From assembly GCF_900184685.1 (NCBI RefSeq), contig NZ_FXXL01000004.1:395843-459842 (forward strand): a stretch of DNA of 64,000 bases. Reading direction: 5' to 3'. Position 1 is the first letter of the stretch; each line of letters begins with the position of its first letter. The notes under the pieces are model-generated. The model saw only the letters and a program-made list of their open reading frames with translations. It was not told the origin of the DNA and made no database searches. A program made the translations under genes and the position numbers. Shown here piece by piece: positions 1 through 9,396 of this stretch. The stretch comes from Butyricimonas sp. Marseille-P3923 (GTDB lineage Bacteria > Bacteroidota > Bacteroidia > Bacteroidales > Marinifilaceae).

Positions 1-35
1 AGGGAAAGAGTGAGATAAAAATCTTTACACGAGAA

Positions 36-1211
36 ATGGATAAAATTTATTTTGATATCGCGATTTTAGTTGGGAAGTATCTGGCAGGAAATTTGACAGA
101 GGAGGAACACGTGCGTTTGAATGATTGGCTGGTTGCTTCCGAGCGGCATAGGGAATGGTTTAGGAAAGTGACTTCAGAGGCTTACAAGCGGGAGAAAGGA
201 AAAGTTTCCCGTGCTATAGACATAGATGCCGGGTGGAAAGGTTTACAAGCGAAACGTTTTTCCGGGCGGCGTAGGATGCGATGGATTCGCTTGGGGAAAT
301 ATGCCGCTGTATTGTTGCTTCCTCTACTTGTGATTGGGGTGATGTACTTGCAGCTGTACGAGAGTGGTTCTGGAATGGAGAGTGTGGAAACAATCGCATC
401 CGGAACTCGCAAAGCTTATTTGATAATGGGCGACGGTACTTCCGTGTTCATGGAGAATCAGCAACAGCGCCTGTTGGAAGAGAAAGACGGAACTAAAATT
501 AATGTGCAGAAAGAGCATATCACGTATGAAAATGCGATTGATAATAAAAAGAGTGCTCTAATCTATAATGAATTGGTTATCCCGCGGGGAGGGGAGTTTT
601 CATTGACACTGTCTGATGGTACCGTCGTTTATTTAAATGCGGAGTCAAAACTTCGTTTCCCCGTGCAATTTGATGGTAATAATCGAATCGTGGAACTCGA
701 GGGAGAAGGGTACTTTCAAGTAGTTCATGACGAGAATGCCCCGTTTGTCGTGAAAACTGCCGGGATGAATGTACAGGTATTAGGAACGGAATTTAATGTT
801 TCCGCTTATACTGAAGATACTGTAATTCAAACTACTCTAGTGAGTGGTTCTGTGCGGGTTTCCTCGAATGATAGTGATAAAACAGTCGTGCTGAAACCGG
901 GAGAACAAGTTGAATGTAGTCGTCAGGGAAATGGTTTACAAGTGAGAGATGTCGACGTGAGTAGCGTGATTGCATGGAAAGACGGGCGGCTTCGTTTTGA
1001 AGAAAAACCTTTGTGCGAGGTGATGAAGAGCGTGGCTCGTTGGTATGATGTGGAGGTCGTGTATTTGGATGAAGAGGTAAAATGGTATCCTTTCGGGTGT
1101 AATTTTAATCGTCATTCTACCATAGAGCCTTTGCTGAAAGTGTTTGAAGCCACGGGAACGGTGGAAACCCGTGTCGAGGGACGAAAGATATTCATAAAGA
1201 AACAAAAATAA
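36..1211 (+). CDS. FecR-family anti-sigma factor, island 1
   Basis: Inner-membrane anti-sigma/sigma regulator of the FecR type. The N-terminal 80 residues are the cytoplasmic sigma-binding part, one membrane helix lies at about 86-106 (hydrophobic run around YAAVLLLPLLVIGVMYL), the periplasmic FecR domain follows at about 180-275 (GGEFSLTLSDGTVVYLNAES), and a DUF4974-type STN-like end covers about 318-389 (FEEKPLCEVMKSVARWYDV). It lies 80 bp upstream of a SusC with an STN domain, the usual partner that signals substrate binding. The matching ECF sigma gene is expected just left of the window but is not visible. Length of 391 residues is normal for the family. The call is confident; the inducing ligand is unknown. 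Confidence 0.93.
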   Translation: MDKIYFDIAILVGKYLAGNLTEEEHVRLNDWLVASERHREWFRKVTSEAYKREKGKVSRAIDIDAGWKGLQAKRFSGRRRMRWIRLGKYAAVLLLPLLVIGVMYLQLYESGSGMESVETIASGTRKAYLIMGDGTSVFMENQQQRLLEEKDGTKINVQKEHITYENAIDNKKSALIYNELVIPRGGEFSLTLSDGTVVYLNAESKLRFPVQFDGNNRIVELEGEGYFQVVHDENAPFVVKTAGMNVQVLGTEFNVSAYTEDTVIQTTLVSGSVRVSSNDSDKTVVLKPGEQVECSRQGNGLQVRDVDVSSVIAWKDGRLRFEEKPLCEVMKSVARWYDVEVVYLDEEVKWYPFGCNFNRHSTIEPLLKVFEATGTVETRVEGRKIFIKKQK

Positions 1212-1213
1212 AA

Positions 1214-1260
1214 CGGAAGGTGGTGGCACACCTTCCGCTCACGGCACTTCATGTTGAAGT
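1214..1260 (+). promoter_or_regulatory. Two hairpins in the fecR-susC gap
   Basis: A perfect 9-bp stem (cggaaggtg / caccttccg, 1214-1222 with 1229-1237, 6-nt loop) starts right after the fecR stop codon. A second 6-bp stem follows (acttca / tgaagt, 1246-1260). There is no T tract, so this is not a typical terminator. It may mark an RNA-processing or attenuation point that separates weak fecR from strong susC expression. The other two islands also have a hairpin in this gap. Confidence 0.5.
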
Positions 1261-1291
1261 ACTGTAATTTAAATAATAAACGTTCAAAGCT

Positions 1292-4200
1292 ATGAAAAAA
1301 AATCATTGGTTTCCCTATCCTTGGGGAATAAAAATGAAGTATGTGTTACTGTTTTGTCGAGTAACCTTATTTCTATGTTTGTTTTGTCCCGGATTGATAA
1401 TGGCACAAGAGCAGAAAAGTGTTATTAATCTCTCCATGAAGGATGCTACCTTGAAAGAGGTCATCTGGAATATCGAGAAGCAATCCGGCTTCGTGTTCGC
1501 TTACAATGCCAATGATTTGGCAAAAGTGGGCAAAGTGAGTGTGGACATTAAAGAAAAAACTGTACCGGAAGCATTGGATATTTGTTTGAAAGGTACGGGA
1601 CTATCTTATGTCGTGCAAGAAAACATCATCGTGATTAAGCAAAAGGAAACGAAGGCTGCCAAGATTGAAAAAGTTACGGTTCGAGGAAAGGTCGTGGATA
1701 AGGACGGTGCGCCTCTACCCGGGGTGACTATTTTAATCAAGGGTACTACCGTGGGTGTTTCCACGAACGGGGACGGACAATACGCTATAAGTGTCGCGAA
1801 ACAGGATAGCCTTGTCTTCGTGTTCTCGTTTATCGGGCTGAAGACCAAAGAAGTCAAGTGGAACGGACAGGAAACATTGAATGTGGTGTTGGAAGAAGAT
1901 TCCCATGTTATGGATGAGGTGGTGGTATCGACGGGGTACAATACTGTCAACCGCAGGGATATGGTCGGTTCCTACACGAGCGTGAAAGCCGCTGATGTCA
2001 TGATGCCGGCGTATAACTCGATAGACCAGATGTTGCAGGGGCAGGTCGCCGGTATGGTGGTGATGAACACGAGTTCCCGGGTGGGAACAACCCCGAAAAT
2101 CAAATTGAGGGGAACAACGACTATTTTTGGAAACCAAGCCCCGTTATGGGTGGTAGACGGTATTGTACAGAATGACCCTTTGGAGTTGGAAACCGCGGAC
2201 GTTATGACTCAAGACCTGAAAGACATTGTGGGTAGTCAGATTTCTTGGTTGAACCCGATGGATATAGAAACGATTACCGTGCTGAAAGATGCTTCAGCCA
2301 CGGCTGTTTACGGTTCAAAGGCTTCTAATGGGGTAATCGTGATTACCACCAAGAAAGGAAAAGCAGGCAGGTTGACCGTGAACTACACGGGCAACATGAC
2401 TATTAACACCCGCCCTAATTACGGGATGTTCAATTACATGAACTCCAAGGAGCGCGTACAGTTCTCGCAAGACGTGTATAATGCCGGGGTGTATTACATG
2501 GAAGAACCGATAACTCAGCCGTATACTTACGAGGGAGCCATGAAAATGTATCTGGCGGGCGATTTAAGTTATGATGAATTCATGAAGAGAAAGACTTTTT
2601 TGTCGACGGTGAATACGGATTGGTTCGATTTGTTAACCCGTTCGGCTGTCAGTCATAGTCATAACGTGAGTTTGGCAGGAGGTACTGAAGCGGTAACTTA
2701 CAATGTTTCTTTAGGGTATAACAACACGTTGGGACAGGAAATCGGAAACTCCAACGAGAGAATGACCGGTCGGGTAGCGGTGAATATACGTTTACACGAG
2801 AAAGTGCGTTTGGATGCCAGTTTGAATGCAACTTCCAGTACAACAAAGGCTTTTGGCGAAGAAGTGAATCCGATGTCGTATGCCACGACAACGAGTCGTT
2901 CCATCCCGGCTTATGACGAAGAGGGGAATCCGGTATATTATCAAAAACGGGCAACTTATCTATACAATAGAAATGTACAGAGCTTAAGTTACAATTTTAT
3001 CAATGAACGGGATAATAGCGGCTCTACCAACAAAAATTTGCATGTATCTGCCGCCCTTAACTTCAGGTGGAATATACTGGATTGGTTGAGTTATGAATTT
3101 ACCGGGGGATATACAGCCTCGAACACCAACGGGGAAACTTATAACACGGAGAGAACGTTCCGTGTGGCTTGGAGGTATCGCGGGTATGATTATGGAGCGG
3201 CGGAACCGAACAGTTCATTATTTAAAGCGGCACTTTTACCTTTCGGGGGTGTGTTGTTTACCACGGATGCCACGCAACGTGCTTATAATATCCAGAACAA
3301 AGTGTTAATATCCAAATCCTTTAACGAGGACCATCGTCTGAATGCCATGCTGGCAATGGAACTTCGTTCCTCTGCTGTTACCAACAATGCTAATAAAGTA
3401 TGGGGATATATGCCCGACCGGGGAGAAACTCTGGTAAAACCCACGCCGCCGGATGAATTGCGTCCCTTGAGTAATGCTGTTTCCGGTTGGGGAATATTGG
3501 ATGAGATTTACGGGAGCGGGACAGGATGGACGCGCACCAAGAATACGGATAATTACCTTTCTTTCTTCGCGACAGTGGCTTACTCGTTGAAAAATCGTTA
3601 CGTCTTTAATTTCTCGATGCGAAATGACGAGTCCAATCGTTTCGGGCAGGACGTGAATAACCGGTTTGACCCGACATATTCTTTCGGTTTGTCTTGGAGA
3701 GTGATGGATGAGCCGTGGTTAGCGGGAATAAAGAATTGGTTGAACAACTTTAACGTTCGTGCCACCTATGGAATACAGGGAAATGCGATGACTAAATTGG
3801 GACCGGATTTGACATTAAGACAATATGGTATTCTTTCGGTCTATAACCAGCATTACTCGAAAATCTCCGGTTTGCCGAACCCGAATCTTTCTTGGGAAAA
3901 AACAAAGTCTTGGGATTGGGGTGTGGATATGACCTTGCTTAATATATTTGATGTTGTGGTTGATTATTATAGAAGAAATTCGAATGTTATTGTCACCCAA
4001 GATTTGCCTTCCGAATACGGAATGTCGGATATGAAAATGAACGGGGGAAAAATAACGAACGAAGGAGTTGAGTTCACGGTTAGCTTTACCCCGGTAAGGA
4101 CTAAAGATTGGGCTTTAAGTATCGCGTTGAACTCTTCAAAAAACTGGAATAAAACAGGAAAAGAAGAATACGAAGCCACAAGAGATGAGTTACTTGCCGG

Positions 4201-4903
4201 TAATAGCGAGAAAATCTTGAAAAAAGGTTATCCGGTGGGAGGTTTTTGGTCTTATTCTTTTGCCGGGTTAAGCAGTGAGGATGGTCGCCCCTTGTTTAAT
4301 TATCTTGATGTGCCGGAAGCTGAAAGAAATTCCGGGGTAGACCCGACTACTTACTTGGTGTATTCCGGTACGAAAGAACCGAATTTCACCGGGGGATTGA
4401 ATTTCAGTTTACGTTGGAAGACGTTGACACTTTCATCCGGTTTCTCCCTGTTGTTAGGATGCAAAAAACGTTTGCCTTCTCCATACGCCAATATACCTAA
4501 TGGAGCGAAAATCCCTGATTCGGATGTGAATTTGAGTAAGGATTTAACCAAACGTTGGAAGAAACCGGGAGATGAAAACTACACGAAAATCCCCGGATTG
4601 GTGACGACGCTGAGTAGTAATGTTGTTTTACCGAATGGTTCGGAGGAACAGTGGATGAGAGTGTGGGAACAATCTGATGCTTTGGTGGCGGATGCTTCAT
4701 TCTTGCGTTGCAGGCAATTGTCATTGTCTTGGCGGATTGGCGAAGATTGGTGCAAACGGATGGGGTTGAAGACGCTTTCCTTGAACGCCACGGTTTCAAA
4801 TTTATTTGTTATAGCAAGCAAGCGCTTTAACGGTTTTGACCCGGAATTGGGGGATAGTGTGCATCCGAAGAATTATTCCGTGGGAATTAATATTGGATTT
4901 TAA
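1292..4903 (+). CDS. SusC/RagA-type TonB-dependent transporter with STN domain
   Basis: Outer-membrane TonB-linked transporter of 1203 residues. After a signal region (about 1-39, ending near LIMAQEQ) comes an STN domain (about 45-115, INLSMKDATLKEVIWNIEKQ), a carboxypeptidase-regulatory-like beta-sandwich (about 128-210, GKVVDKDGAPLPGVTI), the SusC signature MDEVVVSTGY, a plug domain (VLKDASATAVYGSKASNG), and a long 22-strand-type barrel ending in YSVGINIGF. The STN domain makes it a signal-transducing transporter that can talk to the FecR upstream. The susD partner begins 9 bp downstream. It is a close paralogue of the SusC at 20.4 kb, with patches of near-identical DNA in the plug. Substrate unknown. 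Confidence 0.96.
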   Translation: MKKNHWFPYPWGIKMKYVLLFCRVTLFLCLFCPGLIMAQEQKSVINLSMKDATLKEVIWNIEKQSGFVFAYNANDLAKVGKVSVDIKEKTVPEALDICLKGTGLSYVVQENIIVIKQKETKAAKIEKVTVRGKVVDKDGAPLPGVTILIKGTTVGVSTNGDGQYAISVAKQDSLVFVFSFIGLKTKEVKWNGQETLNVVLEEDSHVMDEVVVSTGYNTVNRRDMVGSYTSVKAADVMMPAYNSIDQMLQGQVAGMVVMNTSSRVGTTPKIKLRGTTTIFGNQAPLWVVDGIVQNDPLELETADVMTQDLKDIVGSQISWLNPMDIETITVLKDASATAVYGSKASNGVIVITTKKGKAGRLTVNYTGNMTINTRPNYGMFNYMNSKERVQFSQDVYNAGVYYMEEPITQPYTYEGAMKMYLAGDLSYDEFMKRKTFLSTVNTDWFDLLTRSAVSHSHNVSLAGGTEAVTYNVSLGYNNTLGQEIGNSNERMTGRVAVNIRLHEKVRLDASLNATSSTTKAFGEEVNPMSYATTTSRSIPAYDEEGNPVYYQKRATYLYNRNVQSLSYNFINERDNSGSTNKNLHVSAALNFRWNILDWLSYEFTGGYTASNTNGETYNTERTFRVAWRYRGYDYGAAEPNSSLFKAALLPFGGVLFTTDATQRAYNIQNKVLISKSFNEDHRLNAMLAMELRSSAVTNNANKVWGYMPDRGETLVKPTPPDELRPLSNAVSGWGILDEIYGSGTGWTRTKNTDNYLSFFATVAYSLKNRYVFNFSMRNDESNRFGQDVNNRFDPTYSFGLSWRVMDEPWLAGIKNWLNNFNVRATYGIQGNAMTKLGPDLTLRQYGILSVYNQHYSKISGLPNPNLSWEKTKSWDWGVDMTLLNIFDVVVDYYRRNSNVIVTQDLPSEYGMSDMKMNGGKITNEGVEFTVSFTPVRTKDWALSIALNSSKNWNKTGKEEYEATRDELLAGNSEKILKKGYPVGGFWSYSFAGLSSEDGRPLFNYLDVPEAERNSGVDPTTYLVYSGTKEPNFTGGLNFSLRWKTLTLSSGFSLLLGCKKRLPSPYANIPNGAKIPDSDVNLSKDLTKRWKKPGDENYTKIPGLVTTLSSNVVLPNGSEEQWMRVWEQSDALVADASFLRCRQLSLSWRIGEDWCKRMGLKTLSLNATVSNLFVIASKRFNGFDPELGDSVHPKNYSVGINIGF

Positions 4904-4912
4904 AAATGTAGG

Positions 4913-6445
4913 ATGATGAAAAAGTTATTGATAATATTATGCGCGGGTTTATTAGCCGCTTGTTCGGATTTCTTGGAACCCAAATCGCAAAGTGAATATA
5001 TCCCGAGAGAAGCTGCCGCCTTGAATGAAATGTTATTGGGGAATGCTTATATACAAGCGGCAGGAGGGGACGAGGTCATGAATCTGTTGTTGATGTTCGA
5101 CGATGATATCATGTGTTCGGATTCGGCAGGTGCGATAAACACGATGGTGATGACGGGAGATGATTTTCTGTTATTGGAGAAACTTTACGCGTGGCAGCCG
5201 GACATTTTTATACAGGAAGGTACTTTGATGTATCAATCCCCTTGGGACTGGTTCTATTCTTATATCTTGGGAGCGAATGCGGCGTTGGATTACATTGATG
5301 GAGTTTCGGGAACCGATGATGAAAAAAATATCGTGAAAGCTCAGGCTTTCGCTTTGCGCGGTTACTATTATTTCCAGTTGGTAAATATGTGGGGAGCTCC
5401 CTATAACTATGACAAGAAAGCATTGGGGGTACCCTTGAAAGTAACCAGTGCGTTGGAAGCGAAAGAACTTCCACGAAACACGGTTGAAGAAGTGTACGCT
5501 CAGATTTTGGCGGATTTGAATGAAGCCGAGAAATCATACGAGAAATTGCCCAAGGAACAACAATACCGGAAAGATTACAGAACCAGTTTACCCATGGTGC
5601 AATTATTGAAATCCAGAGTTTACCTGTACATGGAGGATTGGAAAAATGCGGCTATTTACGCACAGAAAGTGATTGATGATTGGGATTTCATGTTGACAGA
5701 CCTCAACTCTTTGCCCCAGAAAACGACGGCACAACCGTATTATAATTTTATTTCGCAAGATTGTTCGGAAGTGATTTGGGTGTTCGGGAAGATAGATAAA
5801 TTTGTGAATTTAGTGAAGCAGGAAATGATATTTCCCGACCCTTATAAACCGGGACAAAACTTAGAAACTAATTTCTTTAATGCTTCTTCCGGGTTGCTTG
5901 ACGCTTTCAAAGCCGGGGACCTTCGTAAAGAGAATTATATCGTGCGTTCTCCTTACACCGATTCCAAAGATAACCAGCATCTTGGTGGATACGCCCCTTA
6001 CGGGAAATTCGCGGTGAACTATGCCCATGAACCTATTAGCAACACGAACTTCGCTCACGCGTTTCGGTTGGCGGAAGCCTATTTGAATTTGGCAGAGGCT
6101 GCTGCGTTGGATAAGGATGAGAAAACAGCTAAACAAGCATTGGAAACATTGTTGGAGAAGCGTTTTGTGCCGGGCACAGTTTCGGTGACGGAAACGGGAA
6201 ATGCATTGATTGAACGTGTCCGTTTGGAAAGACGGTTGGAATTATGTTTCGAGGGACATCGTTGGTTTGACCTGCGTCGCTACGGGATGCCGTCCATCAC
6301 CCACGAGTGGAAGAGTAACGGACAGGTTATCAAGCGTTACACGTTGAAAGAAAAAGACCCGTTCTACACGTGGCCTATCCCGCAGGATGTGATGGAAGAT
6401 AACAGAAAGTTGATACAAAATCCGTTACCGGAAGTAAGAAATTAA
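4913..6445 (+). CDS. SusD/RagB-family surface lipoprotein
   Basis: Substrate-capturing lid of the SusC pore. A lipoprotein signal ends at LLAACSD (Cys near residue 17), followed by the family phrase FLEPKSQSEY. TPR-like helices follow (LRGYYYFQLVNMWGAPY around 145), and the C-terminal family signature LELCFEGHRWFDLRRYG is present. Length of 510 residues is usual. It starts 9 bp after susC and is clearly co-transcribed. It is closest to the SusD at 24.0 kb, which shares the same post-lipobox phrase. Ligand class cannot be read from the sequence. Confidence 0.95.
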   Translation: MMKKLLIILCAGLLAACSDFLEPKSQSEYIPREAAALNEMLLGNAYIQAAGGDEVMNLLLMFDDDIMCSDSAGAINTMVMTGDDFLLLEKLYAWQPDIFIQEGTLMYQSPWDWFYSYILGANAALDYIDGVSGTDDEKNIVKAQAFALRGYYYFQLVNMWGAPYNYDKKALGVPLKVTSALEAKELPRNTVEEVYAQILADLNEAEKSYEKLPKEQQYRKDYRTSLPMVQLLKSRVYLYMEDWKNAAIYAQKVIDDWDFMLTDLNSLPQKTTAQPYYNFISQDCSEVIWVFGKIDKFVNLVKQEMIFPDPYKPGQNLETNFFNASSGLLDAFKAGDLRKENYIVRSPYTDSKDNQHLGGYAPYGKFAVNYAHEPISNTNFAHAFRLAEAYLNLAEAAALDKDEKTAKQALETLLEKRFVPGTVSVTETGNALIERVRLERRLELCFEGHRWFDLRRYGMPSITHEWKSNGQVIKRYTLKEKDPFYTWPIPQDVMEDNRKLIQNPLPEVRN

Positions 6446-6457
6446 AGAGAATATGCT

Positions 6458-7417
6458 ATGAAATGGAGATATTATTTATATAGTTTGTTAGGCTGCGTCT
6501 TGTTTTTTTCCTGCTATAATGAAGATACATTGACAGACGACGCGAGTGGCGAAGATTTAGTTCGATTTGAATTCCCTCAAGGCACGAATTCATGGGATGA
6601 TGACGTGGTAGCTATCAAGGAGAAATTCAACGTGTGTATTATTTACAAGGATTTCCAAGCCTCTGATTTGAATCGGACATGGACGGGAACTATTGGAAGC
6701 CAGACCTATTTTGGCGAGGGATTAAAGAGTGATGAACAAGCGGAGTTCATGATTAGTTTCATGAAAAACCATGTTTTTGCCTATCTGAACCCGGCGATTA
6801 CTCAAAAGGTGTTTCCGATGTATTATTACATGGTTTATGATTGTCATGCTCCATTCGTGTTTGGACCTTACAATTTGAAAGCACCCATGAAAAATATTTT
6901 TGACGGGATGGATTATTGGTCGCTTTGTATGTTCTATGGGGAATCGGATGCTATGTCGGATATGCTCTATGGCAGACTTGAAGCTCCGGAAACCCCGGAA
7001 GATTTTTGGGAGTGGAGAGGAGTTATCTTGTATAAAATTTTAGAGAAAGCCTATGAAAAGGGAAATATAATTATGCCGGAAGAATTTCAAACAGGGATTG
7101 ACTATAGAACAGAGGTTGAATCCGATCCGGGAACAGAGGGAAATCCCAATTATTACGCGAAGCGCGGTTTCCCCGGTTTATCGGTTACTTACACGAGGAT
7201 GGATGCGCTGAAGAGTATTGGAAATACCAACCCGAGTAAGAACTTTTTCGCTTACATACATTTGGGTATGAGGTACACTTCGGAAGAACTGGAAGCAAAG
7301 CATCCGAAAGCAAATAATCCCTTGTTGTGGGAAAAGCGTCAATACGTTCTTAATTACATGAAGACTAAATACGATTTGGATTTGGAGGCGATAGCTAAAA
7401 TTCCGGCTATGAATTAA
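6458..7417 (+). CDS. Lipoprotein related to substrate-import zinc metallohydrolases, motif lost
   Basis: A 319-residue lipoprotein (signal ending at LFFSCYNED) sitting 12 bp after susD. The opening RFEFPQGTNSWDDDVVAIKEKF and the closing NPLLWEKRQYVLNYMKTKYDLDL have counterparts in the lipoproteins at 25.6 and 54.0 kb. I link them to the SusCD-associated HExxH metallohydrolase lipoproteins by gene position, the YYAKRGF-type segment and the K..V..Y....(G/Y)(I/L)DL end. The zinc motif is absent: the middle of the protein is a DFWEWRGVILYKILEKAYEK helix. It is therefore probably a non-catalytic surface accessory protein. The family link is inference at moderate confidence; the lipoprotein call is firm. 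Confidence 0.65.
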   Translation: MKWRYYLYSLLGCVLFFSCYNEDTLTDDASGEDLVRFEFPQGTNSWDDDVVAIKEKFNVCIIYKDFQASDLNRTWTGTIGSQTYFGEGLKSDEQAEFMISFMKNHVFAYLNPAITQKVFPMYYYMVYDCHAPFVFGPYNLKAPMKNIFDGMDYWSLCMFYGESDAMSDMLYGRLEAPETPEDFWEWRGVILYKILEKAYEKGNIIMPEEFQTGIDYRTEVESDPGTEGNPNYYAKRGFPGLSVTYTRMDALKSIGNTNPSKNFFAYIHLGMRYTSEELEAKHPKANNPLLWEKRQYVLNYMKTKYDLDLEAIAKIPAMN

Positions 7418-7444
7418 TTATCAAAAAAATATTTCAAATAATGG

Positions 7445-7475
7445 AACTGTCTAACGTTTCTCTTGTTAGACAGTT
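7445..7475 (+). promoter_or_regulatory. Perfect 11-bp stem-loop inside island 1
   Basis: aactgtctaac (7445-7455) pairs perfectly with gttagacagtt (7465-7475) around a 9-nt loop. It lies in the 81-bp gap between the SusCD-lipoprotein block and the thioredoxin/protease block. No T tract follows, so partial termination or mRNA stabilisation is more likely than a full stop. Confidence 0.5.
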
Positions 7476-7498
7476 TCCACTCTAGTATTGATTAAAAA

Positions 7499-8593
7499 AT
7501 GTATTGTATGAATTATTGGTATGTAAATTTACTGGGACTACTCTTTTTTATTTTCCCGTGCAGCGGGAATGCTCAATCCCGGACTTCATTGCAAGATGAG
7601 GTAATCAAAGAATGGAACACCTACAATCTTGAGGGAGCCACCGTAGAATCGATTTTAAAGCAGAGAGCGGCTGTGGAGAAAATGATTCTTGCCCGTGACA
7701 AGAAAGATGAAATGGCACGTCTTGCCAATCAAGTGAAGGCAATAAATCTGGTTGCCGATTATTATAGACAACACCGGGACGCCGGTGTGAATAAAAGTGC
7801 GTTACGGAAAGTATTGAAAGGCGTACGTTTTGATTCGCGGGAGTTTTTGGCACTTCCCAATCTTGAAAGAAACATAAATACTTATTTCAACGTGAAAGCC
7901 TTGGCGGACGGTTACGAGGCATCTCGGATTTTAGGCGATAAACGGGATGAATTGGAGTACGAAAAATACAAACAAATACTGGAATCCCGAAATTCCGATT
8001 TGATATTGTCTTATTTTGCAGGGATTAGGAGTGATTTTATTCTCAACTACACGGAAGCATTGAAAAAAGCCCGCCCTCTATTCGAGCAATATATGCCGGA
8101 GGGAGAATTAAGGCAGTTGGTGATGGATTTGTATGCCGCGAAGGAACGTTTGAGTTCGGGAAAGGATGCTCCTCTCTTTACTTTAATAGACTATAAAAGA
8201 CAAGAGCACTCTCTTCAAGATTTCAGGGGTAAAATATTGATAATCGACGTGTGGGCGACTTGGTGTGGAGGATGTATCCGTAAATTACCTTATTTTATGA
8301 AAGTCGCAGAGAAGTATAAAGACCGTGCGGACGTGGAATTTATCACGATATCCATTGACGAGGAGGGCAAATTCAATCATTGGAAATACTCTTTGCCAAG
8401 ATACAAATTGTTAGGAGTTAAGAATTTGATTGCCTTCCCGAAATCGACACCCTTTCAGGACGATTATGATATACACGGTATTCCCCGGTATATCATAATA
8501 GATAAAGACGGGAAAATAATTGATACCGACGTTCCCGGTCCGGGCGATGGTTTCGAAGAATTTGTGGATAAATTATTAGGTAGTTCAATTTAA
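7499..8593 (+). CDS. TlpA-like thioredoxin-fold protein, CGGC
   Basis: Secreted thiol-disulfide oxidoreductase-like protein of 364 residues. A hydrophobic signal (NYWYVNLLGLLFFIF) is followed by a mostly helical N-terminal region of about 190 residues and a C-terminal thioredoxin domain (about 220-362). The active site is VWATWCGGCIRK, and a cis-Pro segment HGIPRYIIIDKDGK is present. The second Met (7508) is an equally good start. CGGC rather than CGPC suggests a different redox potential, although the partner is unknown. It heads the second block of island 1, 12 bp before the next gene. Confidence 0.85.
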   Translation: MYCMNYWYVNLLGLLFFIFPCSGNAQSRTSLQDEVIKEWNTYNLEGATVESILKQRAAVEKMILARDKKDEMARLANQVKAINLVADYYRQHRDAGVNKSALRKVLKGVRFDSREFLALPNLERNINTYFNVKALADGYEASRILGDKRDELEYEKYKQILESRNSDLILSYFAGIRSDFILNYTEALKKARPLFEQYMPEGELRQLVMDLYAAKERLSSGKDAPLFTLIDYKRQEHSLQDFRGKILIIDVWATWCGGCIRKLPYFMKVAEKYKDRADVEFITISIDEEGKFNHWKYSLPRYKLLGVKNLIAFPKSTPFQDDYDIHGIPRYIIIDKDGKIIDTDVPGPGDGFEEFVDKLLGSSI

Positions 8594-8604
8594 GCGTACG
8601 AGAT

Positions 8605-9396
8605 ATGAATAATTGTGTAAAGAAAGGCGTTTTGCTAGTCGTTGCTGTTTTTGCTTTCATGAGCGGTTGGGGACAAGCGAACGTGTTGGAACAGCAAAAG
8701 AAAGAATTCGAACAGGGAAAACGTGATATCGATTTTTTAGCGTCTTATATCGCTAATTTAAAAGAGAGTAAAGAGCGTCAGGCTCTGAGTCGGGCATTGG
8801 ATTGTTATATCGTGCTCTTGCCCGAGGAACAACGGTACGCGGAACAAAGTGTACAGGATTTTATCAGTTACATCGATTATCAGGAAAGTCAGGTTTGTCT
8901 GGATTATATCAAGAATTGGGATAAACTCACTTTGAGTGAAGAACAGGTGAAACAGATGAGTCCCAAGATGGAAGTGATGATTTTATGGCCGGTGTTTCAT
9001 TGGATGACTTCTCCCGCCGAGAAAAAGCCGGCACAACCCGATTGTGAGGAAATCGTGTTATTATTGGAAAACAACAACGTGGCAGCAGTGTCCCCGACTT
9101 GTAAAACTTTGTTGGAAATGTGGCAATTATACAAGCGGAAAGATATTGATAAAATGGTGAAATTATTCGTTGGAATGCTACAATCCGGGGGGAGTGTAAG
9201 CGGGATAGTAGACATCGGTGTGATAGGTTATTTAGTGAATTATCTGTTGGAGGAAACAAACGTGTCACAGGCACAGGAAATACAATCTGCCTTGGAAAGC
9301 CTCTTGAAGGACGATTCATTGGAAAGAGCTAAAGCCAGTTTACTGAAAGGATGGAATGATGATTTTACCGGTAAAATCTTGCTAGGAGAAGAATAA
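8605..9396 (+). CDS. Secreted helical protein of unknown function
   Basis: I do not recognise this 263-residue protein. A clear signal peptide (VKKGVLLVVAVFAFMSGWGQ) is followed by an acidic, helix-rich chain with no repeats or known catalytic motif. Its composition resembles the helical N-terminal extensions of the neighbouring TlpA proteins, so it might be a TlpA-type extension without its thioredoxin domain. Its stop codon overlaps the next start by one base (taATG), which points to translational coupling with the TlpA lipoprotein downstream. Confidence 0.75.
   Translation: MNNCVKKGVLLVVAVFAFMSGWGQANVLEQQKKEFEQGKRDIDFLASYIANLKESKERQALSRALDCYIVLLPEEQRYAEQSVQDFISYIDYQESQVCLDYIKNWDKLTLSEEQVKQMSPKMEVMILWPVFHWMTSPAEKKPAQPDCEEIVLLLENNNVAAVSPTCKTLLEMWQLYKRKDIDKMVKLFVGMLQSGGSVSGIVDIGVIGYLVNYLLEETNVSQAQEIQSALESLLKDDSLERAKASLLKGWNDDFTGKILLGEE

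Noticed and set aside
6458..7417. Frameshifted metallohydrolase
   Set aside because: Other frames of the same stretch show no HExxH, and the two homologues in islands 2 and 3 lack the motif in the same way.
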